Part shown: in pieces, positions 48,690 through 59,570 of the stretch
Numbering within the stretch: the first letter of the stretch is position 1
Layout: each line of letters begins with the position of its first letter
Source of the DNA: Panopea generosa
Taxonomy: Eukaryota > Mollusca > Bivalvia > Adapedonta > Hiatellidae
NCBI GenBank assembly: GCA_029582155.1
Contig: CM055898.1
Location: 27,244,745-27,308,744 of the forward strand
DNA length: 64,000 nt
Direction of reading: 5' to 3'
Position numbers and translations under genes: made by a program
The notes under the pieces: generated by a model
The model's database searches: none
What the model was told of the DNA's origin: nothing
What the model saw: only the letters and a program-made list of their open reading frames with translations

Positions 48690-50130
48690 GTTCTATCGAC
48701 GATAGTAAAAATGGTGCACTTATTATAAACAACACGGGAGAGATGTCATATTCTCCGATGGTAACAAAAATGGCACACCCATACAGTGGAGAGATTGCAG
48801 GTGATAATGTTTCAACACATAGACGGGAGCGATCAGTTAAAGTTAAACTTATTTATTTGACTTCAATTGTGAAACAAGTTCTTACAACTTAGGCAAATCA
48901 CGCTCGGAGTATATGCGGAAAAGTGTCTTGCTCAAGGACACTACACATAGCAGTGGCGGAGGATTTAACTCACGACCCTCCGATCATGGGTTCGGTGCTC
49001 TACCACTGGACCACGCGCTCCACTACAGATTACAGATTCCACACATGATAAAAAATGGTACACCAATACAATGAAGAGATTGCATATGATAGAAAAAATG
49101 GTGCATACATACAATGGAGAGATTGCAGATGATAACAAATAGGTGCACGCATACAATGGAGAGATTGCAGCTGACAACATACAATGGAGAGATTGCAGAT
49201 GACAACAAAACATAGGCTACAATGGAGAGGTTGCAGATGATAACAAAATAGGTCCACCCATACAATGGAGAGAGTGCAGATCACAACAAAACATAGGCTA
49301 TAATTGAGAGATTGCAGATAGTAACAAAATAGGTGCACGCATACAATGGAGAAATTGCAGATGACAACAAAACATAGGCTACAATTGAGAGATTGCAGAT
49401 ATTAACAAAATAGGTGCACCTACACAATGGAGAGATTGCAGATGATAACAAACCATACAATGGAGAGATTGCAGATGACATCAAAACATAGGATACAATG
49501 GAGAGATTGCAGATGATAACAAAATAGGTGCACGCATACAATGGATAGATGATAACAGATGATAACAAAACATAGGCTACAATGGAGAGATTGCAGATGA
49601 TAAAAAATAGGTGCACGCATACAATGGAGAGATTGCAGATGATATCAAAACATACAATGTAGAGATTGCAGATGATAACAAAACATACAATGGAGAAATT
49701 GCAGATGATACCAAAACATACAATGGAAAGATTACAGACAATAACAAAAAGCTTGCACTATACAATGGAGAGATTGCATGTGATAACCAAAAAAGGAACA
49801 CACATATAATTGAGAGATTGCAGATGATACCAAAACATACAATGTAGAGATTGCAGATGATAACAAAACATACAATGGAGAGATTGCAGATGATAACAAA
49901 ACATACAATGGAAAGATTGCAGACAATAACAAAAAGCTTGCACCATACAATGGAGAGATTGCATGTGATAATAAAACCGGTGCACCATACAATGGAGAGA
50001 TTGCAGATGATAATAAAACCGGTGCACCATACAATGGAGAGATTGCAGATGATAATAAAACCAGTGCGAGATTGCTCTCGATTCCACAGATAACTAAAAC
50101 GGTGTACCAATAAGGGCTACAACGGAGAGA
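48690..50130. repeat. tandem array, 33/38/43-bp units
   Basis: Core atacaatggagagattgcag followed by atgataacaaaa. The distance between cores is 33 bp (…acaaaac), 38 bp (plus ataggct-type insert) or 43 bp (with taggtgcacg). Units are diverged at 48690-48830 and 50050-50130 and most regular at 49600-49960. A SINE interrupts the array at 48836-49022. Minus-strand frames such as SSAISPLYACTYF are repeat artefacts. Confidence 0.9.
48836..49022 (-). mobile_element. tRNA-derived SINE (family 2) inside the array
   Basis: On the minus strand: head ggagcgcgtggtccagtggt, agagcaccgaac, then ggagggtcgtgagttaaatcc (box A good, box B mutated). The body is gtgtccttgagcaagacact, then a tail ending caattgaagtcaaataaata. 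The tail also occurs at 25345-25445. The cloverleaf anticodon stem is imperfect, so it is not a tRNA gene. Confidence 0.8.
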
Positions 50131-50149
50131 TTGCACATTTCACATATGA

Positions 50150-50365
50150 TAAGCAGTCGTCGAACATTGAGGCCCTCCCAGGGGGTCCCTGTTCGCTTGA
50201 TCTCTTAAAGTAATGCCTGTTGTTTTCCAGATCTCCAAAAATATTTGCCAAAGTTCCCCAAAAGTATTTTGTCCATGTTTCCCAGATCTCTAAGAGTATT
50301 TCAACTGTTCCCAAGATCTCCAAAAGTTTTAAACATAGTTCCCTGAAAGTACCAAATAGTCCTTA
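50150..50365. repeat. degenerate tandem repeat (about 30/60 bp)
   Basis: Alternating words ccagatctccaaaa-tattt, gttccccaaaagtatttt, cccagatctctaagagtatt and cccaagatctccaaaag. Confidence 0.65.
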
Positions 50366-51590
50366 AGTAAAACGTCTACTATAGTCCTCTCTATTATTAT
50401 TTACACATCATCATAATAACCAAAATCCATGGACTGTCTTCTTTTCCTTGTCTTTTCTGCAGGCAAATCAGGCTCATCCTCTACATCTCTTGTCTCTGTA
50501 TGTCAAACGTCTTGACAAGGGCAGTTTGAATATGTAAATAATCCTCATCATTAAGTTCAATGAAGTCGTGTTTGGCTTCACAAGAGAGGACACATGTATA
50601 TCTTCAGGTGAAATGCCCAAATTTGACCCCTGCAACACGACTTCTACAACCCTTTCAGAAGACCCCTATAGTAACAATGTTTCATTTAAAATATGTATGG
50701 TCTATGGCTTGAACTTTCAGAGAAAATGTGTTTTTTATGTTTCCTTAAAAAATGTGCTTGTAAGTCCTGTGGCAGGGAGCATTTGTGGTTCAATCACGGT
50801 GGTTCAAGAACTTGTCCGAGATTTTGTGGTTATACAAATGCTGTGCGAGTTTGGTTAAGATTCTTTGAAAAATGTGGGGGATGCTAACACTTCTACAAAA
50901 AAAGGTTAACGGACGGACGACGGACAATTTACCACGACATAAGCCCTGCTGGCCTTTGGCAAGTAGAGCCAAAGAAGTTATCAAGGGAAGGACAGAAGAG
51001 ATAAAAAAAAATGAACAACTGAACGGTTAATTTACAAAAGGCAATACATAAACATAAATAATTGACTATAGTGTGTAAACACGATCTAATAAATAAAAAA
51101 TAAGTTGTCTAGTGGGATTGAACACCTGTCCTAACGATCCGAAATCGACGACGATAACCACTTTACTATTTTGCTAGTAAGCATCAAAATTGTAAATATA
51201 TCTTTTTTTCGGATTTACCATCCAAAATTTATTTCGGGTACAAACGATTATGGAATGAAGTTGTGCAGGGCCTTAGACTAACACATTGCAATAAACCTCC
51301 AAAGCTGTTAAAAGCTGTTTCAAGCAGTTAACATCTCATTTTAAAAGTAAATTATGATCAAGTATAGAAATTATACATAATATCAGTGACTTAATTACAG
51401 AGACTGGCAGGATAATAGCAATATAATGTACACGGCACTTTTAGTATTTCTTAAATCTCTTCGAATCTGTGTCTGAATTAAACCATTTTGGTACCAAAGT
51501 AAAGCTGATAAAAATGATGACTAATTCCAATCTATCTAATATATATAAATATTTGTTCTGAATTTAAATTATTATGGACTGAAATCGAAA
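50366..51590. other. intergenic DNA with fragments of a dispersed repeat
   Basis: At 50895-50975, ggttaacggacggacgacgg and tggcctttggcaagtagagcc look like the far end of the hairpin-headed element seen complete at 56515-57975. At about 51105-51175 a minus-strand tRNA-like box pair (aaagtggttatcg ... gtgttcaatccc) may be an eroded SINE head. Overlapping frames at 50568-50887 show no recognisable protein. Confidence 0.45.
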
Positions 51591-51607
51591 TATGTTGAAA
51601 TTTTCAC

Positions 51608-51800
51608 TTTTTTTTTTTTTTTTTTTTTAAAAACGTCTTGATTAACAGTCAAAAAACGTAGACTGGCTACTGTATGCAGGTTATTCAAATCTGCGAACAC
51701 TATAGGGGAATTCCGATTGCTTATCAACAAGAAGCGAAGACACTCACGCTCAGTCCCATTCTGGCAGGTATTTCCTGCATCAGAAGTTAACATTGTTTAC
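51608..51800. repeat. poly-T run and short duplicated segment, copy 1
   Basis: T21 at 51608-51628, then cgtagactggctactgtatg and caggtta, matching cgtagactggctactgcatg and taggtta at about 52180-52205. On the minus strand both copies read NLH(T/A)VASLR-LTV, but I see no splice sites or longer frame that would make them exons. Confidence 0.55.
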
Positions 51801-52124
51801 ATATCTTTATGGTATTATAATGTTTGTTCAGCTTCAATGTTTATTTACGAATAAAAAGTGTTTTTGCAAGGCTGCTCTAACCTCTATCTGTAACCAATCA
51901 ATCTGATCACCTCGGCCTTTATGCTACGCAATAGACGGAGGATACGGAAATACCCGATGTTTCACGATTGGTAACCAATGAAAATCATACGGGCTGAATT
52001 TCCGGCCCAAATATTGACATTCTTAGATAAATTACATTTTTTTATTTACGTATTTTTAAAAAATAAGACAACATTCATACTTTTTAAAAACGTGCTAAAC
52101 GATTAATACGTGCATAAAATAATA

Positions 52125-52265
52125 GAATGTGCCCCAACGGAAATGGACGCCAATTGCAGCAGGAGTCACAGTCAAGGTACGTAGACTGGCTACTGCATGT
52201 AGGTTACTATCAATCGCCAATGAAAAAGCAGGGAATTCTGCACCTGTCCCACAATTCATTGCAAT
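52125..52265. repeat. short duplicated segment, copy 2
   Basis: Second copy of the segment at 51645-51700. The strongest identity spans about 35 bp. Function unknown. Confidence 0.5.
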
Positions 52266-52559
52266 TGAACGCGTACTAAACGATGACGTCATTCAAATCA
52301 TCCAATCAACGTACTCAAATATGGGTTTCCCAACATTGCTATTTGTTATTTTGTGGACCAGTGTGGGGCTGTCATACGCAAAACGCTATTACGAAATCAA
52401 CTATTAATAGCAAAGTAGTCTGTAAAATTCCACGAATTATGAGCTACGACGCTTTTGCTTTACAATAGTCTAAGTATATTGCTAAGTATCAGTAATTATA
52501 ATTATTAAAGAACAGCAAAAGAAATAGTAAAGAACTACCGGGGTAAGTCTCATTGAAGC

Positions 52560-52960
52560 CAGACATGTAGACTCCATAGAAAAACAAATTCTAGCATACA
52601 CCACATCACTTCCTTTGAAGAAACCTCCTCTTGCATCAAGGAAGTCGAGGCCACGTTACTTATCCCTAGTTAGCATTTACTATGTGGAACCCATCTGCTA
52701 AGTCCAACACAAGCAAAATTGAATCAGTGCGGCGCAGAGCTGCTTGTTTTGTCACCAGTGACTATAGCCGAAATAGTAGCATTGCCACTATGCTTCAGCA
52801 CTGAGGTTGGGTGGACTCTGCCCATCTAGCATCAGTCTATGAACTCCCTCTCAGTCAGCCTTATCAATGCACTATACATCAAGGTATTCCAGGCAAGAAT
52901 GGTTGCAAAGATAGAATGATCAGATTAATGATAATTTTAACTGCACACTAGGCCCACTCT
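52560..52960 (+). mobile_element. LINE fragment: C-terminal reverse transcriptase ORF
   Basis: Translation across frames gives YYVEPIC-like, then SNTSKIESVRRRAACFVTSD, YSRNSSIATMLQH, GWVDSAHLASVYELPLS and INALYIKVFQARMVAKIE. It matches the 'VQRRAARFVTNDYSR-SSVT-ML--LGW' segment downstream of the reverse transcriptase in CR1-like LINEs. This family is different from the fragments at 6.2 and 9.4 kb. Frames are broken. Confidence 0.75.
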
Positions 52961-53565
52961 CACATATACTATATATATTTAAAAATGTGTGATTATGCTC
53001 CAGAGTAGAGCCCTGCACAGTACCAGTGACATCTACAGAGACTCAGAAGCAGGTGCTTCTCACAAGAACATGTAAACACCTATTGTTCTCAATCACATTA
53101 CCGTGATCTCCACGAGAATGGCGTTGTGTGCAATGGTACAAACGATTATATTGTTAAGTGGAAATGGCTATCTTCTACTATAATTATTTTGTTATGACAG
53201 AATATATTGTTGAACTTGGATGATATAAAATTTTGTTATAATATTATTCTTTCCCCCCAACTATTCCTTTATGTTATAACTGAACTAGTGATTTAATTAC
53301 TGATGCTGTTTATATCATACTGGAAAATGGATGGTGAACGTGTTGATTTTAACATTATGGTCATTCTTAAGAGTCAGTATTCAAAAACACTGGAAATCAA
53401 TATCTGGTGTAATAAAATATAGAAACATTTCAAAATTATGTGGAATATGCCCCTTATGACTTTATTTTCCTGAAAACATATTCTTCAAAATGGCCGAAGA
53501 TGACGGTATAATTTGATCACATGACTCTCGGTCAGGCCTGTGTTTATAAATAGCTACTTTAGCAG
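52961..53565. other. AT-rich intergenic DNA, nothing recognised
   Basis: The first 150 bp could be LINE 3' sequence; the remainder is unrecognised. Confidence 0.45.
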
Positions 53566-53569
53566 AAGA

Positions 53570-54450
53570 AGGACCTACCTGTGAAATATTTGGCTCATTT
53601 AATCAGACCCACATCCGTTCCTCAAAGGTCAGGGTGTTTGACAACACTTTGAGTCTGTGTGAGATTTATTGTTCGGTGTCTAACTTTGTCATGCATAGAT
53701 GCATTTTATAAATACTTGCTACAAAGGATCAACATAACATGATGACATGTCCCGCGTAACACCAAGACTCCCAATTCTAAGGGCAAGGTCATACTATAAC
53801 TTTGTTTGACAACACTTTCAATCTGTTAGAGATTTCGTGTCTGGTCTGTAACTTTGTCACCTATGGATAAATTTCAAAATAACTTGGCTCAATTCATCAG
53901 CATTGCATGATGACATGTTGCGCGTAAGACTCACACCCATACCTCAAAGGACAAGGTCACACTTGAGTTTGTTTGACAACACTTTGAGTCTGTGTGAGAT
54001 TTCGTGTCTGGTCCTTAACTTTGTCATCAGACATGGATTGATTTCAAAAATGCTTGGCTCATTTGATCAACATAACATGATGAAGTGTTGTGTGTAAAGG
54101 TCAAGGTCACAACTTTGAGTTTGTTTGAGATTTCAAGTCTGGTCTGTAACTTTACACTTGGCTTAATTGATCGATTGATCAACATGACATGACCACGTGT
54201 AGCGTGTAAGACCCGCAACCTTTCCTCAATGGTCAAGGTCACGCTTTCAGTTTGTTTGATATTTCATGTCTGGTCTGGAACTTTGTCTCACTTGGATGGA
54301 TCTTGAAATAACTTGATACAAGTGATCAACATGTCATGATGATGTGTCACCTGCATTTACCTGTAGCAATACCCAGACCTTTACATCAGATGTCAAGGTC
54401 ACATTTTAATGTAAAAAACATAAAATTGCATGTCTAGTCTGAAACATCAG
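53570..54450. repeat. tandem array, units about 110-170 bp ('caaggtcaca' type)
   Basis: Order in each unit: acttggctca-tt-atcaacat, acatgatgacatgt, gcgtaagac, cctcaaaggtcaaggtcaca, gtttgtttgacaacactttg, agtctgt-tgagattt-gtgt, ctggtctgtaactttgtca. Unit anchors (catgatga) lie at about 53739, 53907, 54077, 54187 and 54337. I associate this type with bivalve repeats, from memory. Confidence 0.85.
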
Positions 54451-54884
54451 TCCATTACTCTTGATATTCATGGATACATTTAAATCTCTATCTATTATTA
54501 AATATATTGTTATTTTCACAGACCATTTGGGGACATGTGACACTTACCAACTGGTGACTATTCTGGTTTTTCTATGATTTCTGTCCATTTTTCCTTAAAA
54601 TCACTATGCAAAATAAAAACTTAGACAAAAAAAATAGCCACCTACTTACCCACATAAAAAATATTGGGTTTGAGCACAGCAAACAAATATTTTTTTAAGG
54701 ATGGCCTAATAATAAATTATTTGTTATCGTTTGAAAAAATTCATTTTATTACTGTTAATTAGTAACAGTTGTTAACATTTATTTGACCATTTCTTATCAT
54801 CTGCTCCTTATTATTGTAGATTAAAATAACCGATCTTGATCTCCCAAATTATTTTTAAAATGAAACAAGCTTGTAGCCTAAAAA
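54451..54884. other. AT-rich intergenic DNA, nothing recognised
   Basis: No gene or repeat recognised. Confidence 0.5.
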
Positions 54885-55480
54885 AATTTAAACAGTCAAA
54901 TTCAAGGTAAACTTTAAAAATTTCTTCTTACTATCGAAAGCACTGGGAGAGAAATGGTGAGCATGAATATGGACATATATGGGTCCTTTATAAAAATTGT
55001 GATTTGCATGTTTGCATGTCCCTTGGTCTCACTGTTTGGCGGGGTTGGGGGGGGGGGGGGGGGGCGCTAATAAGATTTAGTGCATTAGTAAACAATTCAC
55101 ATTTTCGACTTCTTCTCAAAAACCGTAAGCTCAATTGTAATGAAATGTTGTATGCACCTTTGATACCTAAGGGTAAATTAAATCAAAATTGTGAATTACA
55201 TGGTCCCCACCCCCCTGGGGCCTTAGGGGTGGGGCCAAAACAGTCAAATTTAAGGTAAACTTTAAAAATCTTCTTAATATAGGAAATATTGGGAAACAAA
55301 TGGTGAGCATGATTATTGACACATATGGGTTCTTTATAAAAATTGTGAAATGCATGTCGCTATGTGTCGCGGTTTGGCCCCGTGGGTGGGCCTAACAATT
55401 TTTAGTGCATCCGTAAACAATTAACATTTTTGAAAAACCGTTAGATCAATTGTAAGAAATATTGTATGCAGCTTTGATAC
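54885..55480 (-). repeat. 'ggcccatgggcc'-family element, inverted tandem units
   Basis: Two units about 346 bp apart (aaggtaaactttaaaaat at 54905 and 55251; tggtgagcatga; gggtcctttataaaaattgt). In reverse complement these match the 24060-24500 units (aagtttaccttgaatttgac, tgttttggccc). G18 run at 55047-55064. Confidence 0.8.
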
Positions 55481-55608
55481 ATCGTATTTTACCAGGGGGC
55501 GATGTTAACGAGAAACTATGATACTATATTAAATAAAACGAACCTAAACAAAAGCTGATACTTCATAGTATATGTGTACAGATTTTTGATAATTTGTGCC
55601 AGATGTCA
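55480..55608. repeat. single arm of palindrome P1
   Basis: gggggcgatgttaacgagaa, ataaaacgaacctaaac, cttcatagtatatgtgtaca and gatttttgataattt match the left arm of 26566-26908. Only one arm is present here. Confidence 0.8.
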
Positions 55609-55660
55609 AATAAGAGGCCCATGGGCCTGAAGGGTCACCTGATTATCAAAAAAACTCTTG
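55609..55660 (+). repeat. head of the 'ggcccatgggcc' element
   Basis: aagaggcccatgggcctgaa and gggtcacctgattatc match 23925-23960. It is isolated here, without the downstream units. Confidence 0.75.
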
Positions 55661-56514
55661 CTTTTACATATGTCAATTTGTGTAAATTGCATATTTCAAA
55701 TTATAGTACTAGTATTATTGTCTATCCAAAGAAAATGTTTAATGTGAAAAAGGGCTTTCTTTTTAGTTTGTTACCAATAGTAATTTTTGTAATTCTATAT
55801 ATTGTAACCTACAGAGTCACCTAGCGTCTTAATTTTTCTAATTTCAACATTTACTGACCAATGACGTCAAGCGTTGCTGTCTTTTCATGCCTCAACAAAA
55901 CCAACTACTGCTCTCTTTAAAAGTAGCTTATATTATTATAATGACCACTATTCAGTATTATGTGAAACTGACTTATTTCCATAAATCTGACTTTTTGAAA
56001 GAAAATAAAGTTTGCATTTAGTAAGTAACCCAAAAACACATGCACATCAATTGATTTAAAATAAATATTGCTGATAGACCTTGGCTCTCTCCATAAAACT
56101 ACAGGTCACAATATAGAATGAATGTAGAACAGCTCAATAGCGGATTTACACCCGATGCAACCCCCTCTTCCCCCCACCCTTAAAAAGTAACATGTATAGT
56201 TAAATTGATTTGAATTCGGCACTAGTAACGGCCAAAAACATAGCATGCCCCTTTAAATTGCATTTATTCTCTCCCCAAAAATCAGGACTTTCCCCCTGCC
56301 TAGATACACACATGTGTTGAACTATGATATCATGAATGCACTGCAAATGCTAATACATCACCTTTGCTACATAAGCGTAGTAGAGAAGATGCAACCCTTT
56401 CCAGTTTTGAGGGAGAATGGCCTCTATTTTCAGGAAAAGAAACAAGAATAACATTATTTTCCAAAAACAATCCTTAAGTTAATAGTTTACAAAAGGCGTG
56501 TCCTTGTGTGTTTT
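55661..56514. other. intergenic DNA, nothing recognised
   Basis: No gene or repeat recognised. Confidence 0.5.
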
Positions 56515-57975
56515 TAGCTCACCTCAGCCGAAGGCTCACAGGTGAGCTTTTGTGATCGCCTGGTGTCCGTCGTCTGTCGTCCGTCGTTAACTTTTAGCTT
56601 CTAACAACTTCTCCTCTGAAACCACTGGGCCAATTTTGATATAACTTCACAGAAATGTTCCTTGGGTGACCCTCTACCAAGTTTGTTCAAGCCATCTTGA
56701 TTTGTCAAAAAACATGGCCGCCAGGGGGTGGGGCAAGTTTAATTAGTAAAATCTTAAAAAATCTTCTTGCCAGAAACTTCTTGCTTGATTTAAAATAATT
56801 TCACAGAAATGTTTCTTGGGTGACCCTCTACCAAGTTTGTTCAAGCCATCTTGATTCGTCAAAAAACATGGCGGCCAGGGGGGTGGGGCTAGTTTACTAT
56901 ATAAGCTAAAGTAAAAACTTAAAAAAATCTTCTTGTCAGAAACTACTGGCTCGATTTTAAAATAATTTCACAGAAATGTTCCTTGTTCAAGCCATCTTGA
57001 TTCATCAAAAAACATGGCGGCCAGATGGTGGGGTTAGTTTACTATATAAGCTATAGTAAAAACTTAAAAAATCTTCTTGTCAGAAACTACTGGCTCGATT
57101 TTAAAATAATTTCACAGAATTGTTCCTTGGGAGACCCTCTACCAAGTTTGTTCAAGCCATCTTGATTCGTCAAAAAACATGGCAGCTAGGGGGTGGGGTT
57201 TGTTTACTATATAAGCTATAGTAAAAACTTAAAAAAGCTTCTTGTCAGAAAATACTGGCTCGATTTTAATTTCACAGAAATGATCCTTGGGTGACCCTCT
57301 ACCAAGTTTGTTCAAGCCATCTTGATTCGTCAAAAAACATGGCTGCCAGGGGACGGGGCAAGTTTAATAAGTAAAAACTTAAAAAATCTTCTAATCAGAA
57401 ACTACTGGCTCGATTTTAAAATAATTTCACAGAAATGTTCCGTGGAGGACCCTTCACCAAGTTCGTTCAAACCGTAGTGATTCGTAAAAAAACATGGCGG
57501 CCAGGGGGTGGGGTTAGTTTACTATATAAACTATAGTAAAAACTTAAAAAATCTTCTTGTCAGAAACCACCGGATCGATTTTAAAACAATTTCACAGAAA
57601 TATTCCTTGGGTGACCCTTTACCAAGTTTGTTCAAGCCGTTGTAATTTGTTAAAAAACATGACCGCCACAGTGAGGTGCTTGTTTACTATATAGGCAGCC
57701 ATAGTAAAAACTTCAAAAGCCTTCTTAATTGTCAGAATCTACTGACCTGATTTCGATGTAATTTCATTGACATTTACCATGGGTGAACCTCTACCAAGTT
57801 TGAACTCTTCTACGCATCTGTTACATTTTCAAAACAAATCAAAATTCTAACTAAGTACTTGCCCATCACATTTTTCTGGAATTTTTAGTGTACATGTTTA
57901 TATAATCTACTTAAGTTGGGTGACTCAAGGTCAGTAAGGTGAGCCTTATAGGGCCATCTTCGCCATCTTGTTCAT
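56515..57975 (+). repeat. hairpin-headed dispersed element with seven units of about 160 bp
   Basis: The head has the inverted pair agctcacct (56518) and aggtgagct (56541), then gtccgtcgtctgtcgtccgt. Seven units follow, with anchor aacatgg(c) at 56711, 56865, 57011, 57176, 57336, 57491 and 57656. Each unit contains atcttcttgtcagaaactac, tggctcgatttt, atttcacagaaatgttcctt, ggtgaccctctaccaagttt and tcaagccatcttgatt-gtc. The end, ggtgagccttatagggccat, is typical for this family. It lies under 1 kb upstream of the BIR exon, and the sequence is non-coding. Confidence 0.85.
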
Positions 57976-58792
57976 TCTTTTATCCTTGTTCAGTTTTCTT
58001 ATGGAAAAGAACAAATGCATTTGAAACTAACTATCTATCTATCTCTCAATTCTGCTGCACACCCTCTCGGGTAATTTGGAGCAGTCATTGCTAGTTATTG
58101 CATTTGCAACTAACTAGTCGTTGTATATTGTGACATCTCGATTAAGATGCATTTGCAGAAGCTTGTTTTCAGGTTCATTCTACCTTGTACCTTTATATCT
58201 ATAAAACAAAGAAAAAATATTGCTTTTACCATTTTAAAAGAACTATTCACTGCTACCTAAAGCTATTTTTGACCATTGTGTTACCACTAGGTGATGTCAT
58301 CTAGGGAAACTTGTTGATTAACGGCTTACTCTGATTTATTTCTTTTCCCTTACCATATGGAGCAGTCATTTTTCAAAGTATCAGCGTTTAAGCCACCTAG
58401 CAACTTAATTTAGAAGTGTCAATATCACTAACTTGTAAATTCTAACGTACAACTTGCACATTTTATACACACTGCAAACAAAGGTGACTTCTCAGTGAAT
58501 GCAATATGTAAATTACAATTCGCAATTTCAATATTACATGCATGAAAGTAAGACGTTGGCATTTGAGTAAATGGAATTTATATTATCCAGTTGCAAAATA
58601 CAATTTACACACATGGAAGTTAAAACTGTCGTTCAAATAAATGTTATTCATAATAACCAATCTAACTAATACAATAAAGCAATTTGAATTATGATGGATA
58701 ATACCCTCCATAGGGGATATTTCTGATGTTTAGACCGTGTTCTTCACATTTTTATATAATCATTAATTCCATGATTGCATTTTAAATTTCAG
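57976..58792 (+). other. likely intron upstream of the BIR exon
   Basis: AT-rich with no open frame. It ends in tttaaatttcag at 58781-58792, a good splice acceptor, 29 bp before the start codon. Earlier exons or the promoter would lie further upstream; none was recognised. Confidence 0.5.
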
Positions 58793-58821
58793 ATTTTCAC
58801 TGATCTTGAAAAGATAAAACA

Positions 58822-59484
58822 ATGGGGAAAATCCAGAGTAAAGTAAGAAGGTACGATTGTGAAAATAATTTAATTGTAAGTCAGAAAAAGGTAAAAATCA
58901 AACCTAAACCAGGTATGAAGGTTACAATTGAATATGACAGAGGAGAAGTGGGAATAAAGTCAAATTCAGTGAATAGCATAGCTGTGTGCGAGCAAGACAA
59001 AATGTGCAATAGTGAATGTGCCTATTCCAGGTACCATGATACATGTACAACTAGGTTCAAGCATGAGGCGACTGAACAAGAAAAAATACAAGCCCACGAA
59101 ACAATTGTTACTCAACCCAACAAAACTCAGCTTTATTCGGGAGTTTATGATTCTGGCTACACCAGTTGCATTGTTACCTCCTCATCTCCGAAAAATTATT
59201 TACCTGTTGATAGTTTTAATAGGCAAAAAAATGAATCAAAAACAGAAGAATTGAAAGTATTGAAAATAAAAGAAAATGGGGAGGAAAAAGTCAACAGAAA
59301 CATAGTAGATAGTAAAGTAGGACTTGAGGAACACCATAACAGATCAGCAAAAGATGAGTCTCCACTAGAACTTGAGAAACCTAATGAAATATGTAAAGAA
59401 AAAGTACCTGCAGTATTGAAAAGAGCAGAGCTTTGTATCCAATCTAAACTTGATGAAATAACTCCATATGAGAAAAAAAAATGA
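58822..59484 (+). CDS. BIR-domain protein, N-terminal part (frame interrupted)
   Basis: Start ATG at 58822 in a favourable context (aacaATGg, A at -3 and G at +4), 29 bp after a splice acceptor. The 220 codons open with MGKIQSK, which fits the N-myristoylation pattern (Gly2, Ser6), followed by a basic stretch KKVKIKPKPGMKVTIEYDRG. The rest is polar, rich in Lys, Glu, Ser and Thr, and probably disordered. There is no recognised domain. The frame ends at TGA 59482-59484 immediately after an A9 run (59473-59481); with ten As it would run into the frame of the downstream part. That makes a 1-base deletion, or a homopolymer error in the assembly, the simplest explanation. I therefore read it as the N-terminus of the same protein as the next entry, not as a separate gene. 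Confidence 0.65.
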   Translation: MGKIQSKVRRYDCENNLIVSQKKVKIKPKPGMKVTIEYDRGEVGIKSNSVNSIAVCEQDKMCNSECAYSRYHDTCTTRFKHEATEQEKIQAHETIVTQPNKTQLYSGVYDSGYTSCIVTSSSPKNYLPVDSFNRQKNESKTEELKVLKIKENGEEKVNRNIVDSKVGLEEHHNRSAKDESPLELEKPNEICKEKVPAVLKRAELCIQSKLDEITPYEKKK

Positions 59485-59570
59485 CAAAAAATAAAGTGAC
59501 AGATTTGAAACAAAACCAGCAACCAGTTAATGTAGACAATAATACATTGACTCCGGACTGATCCCAAAGC

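Noticed and set aside
48945-49022. Possible tRNA gene on the minus strand
   Set aside because: Mutated box B, imperfect anticodon arm, and SINE body attached.
48965-50136. Frames up to 177 codons with SSAISPLYACTYF repeats
   Set aside because: They are translations of the 33/38/43-bp array in all three frames of one strand.
59196-59567. Minus-strand frames over the BIR exon
   Set aside because: Shadows of the plus-strand coding sequence, rich in Ser/Phe as expected of the complement.
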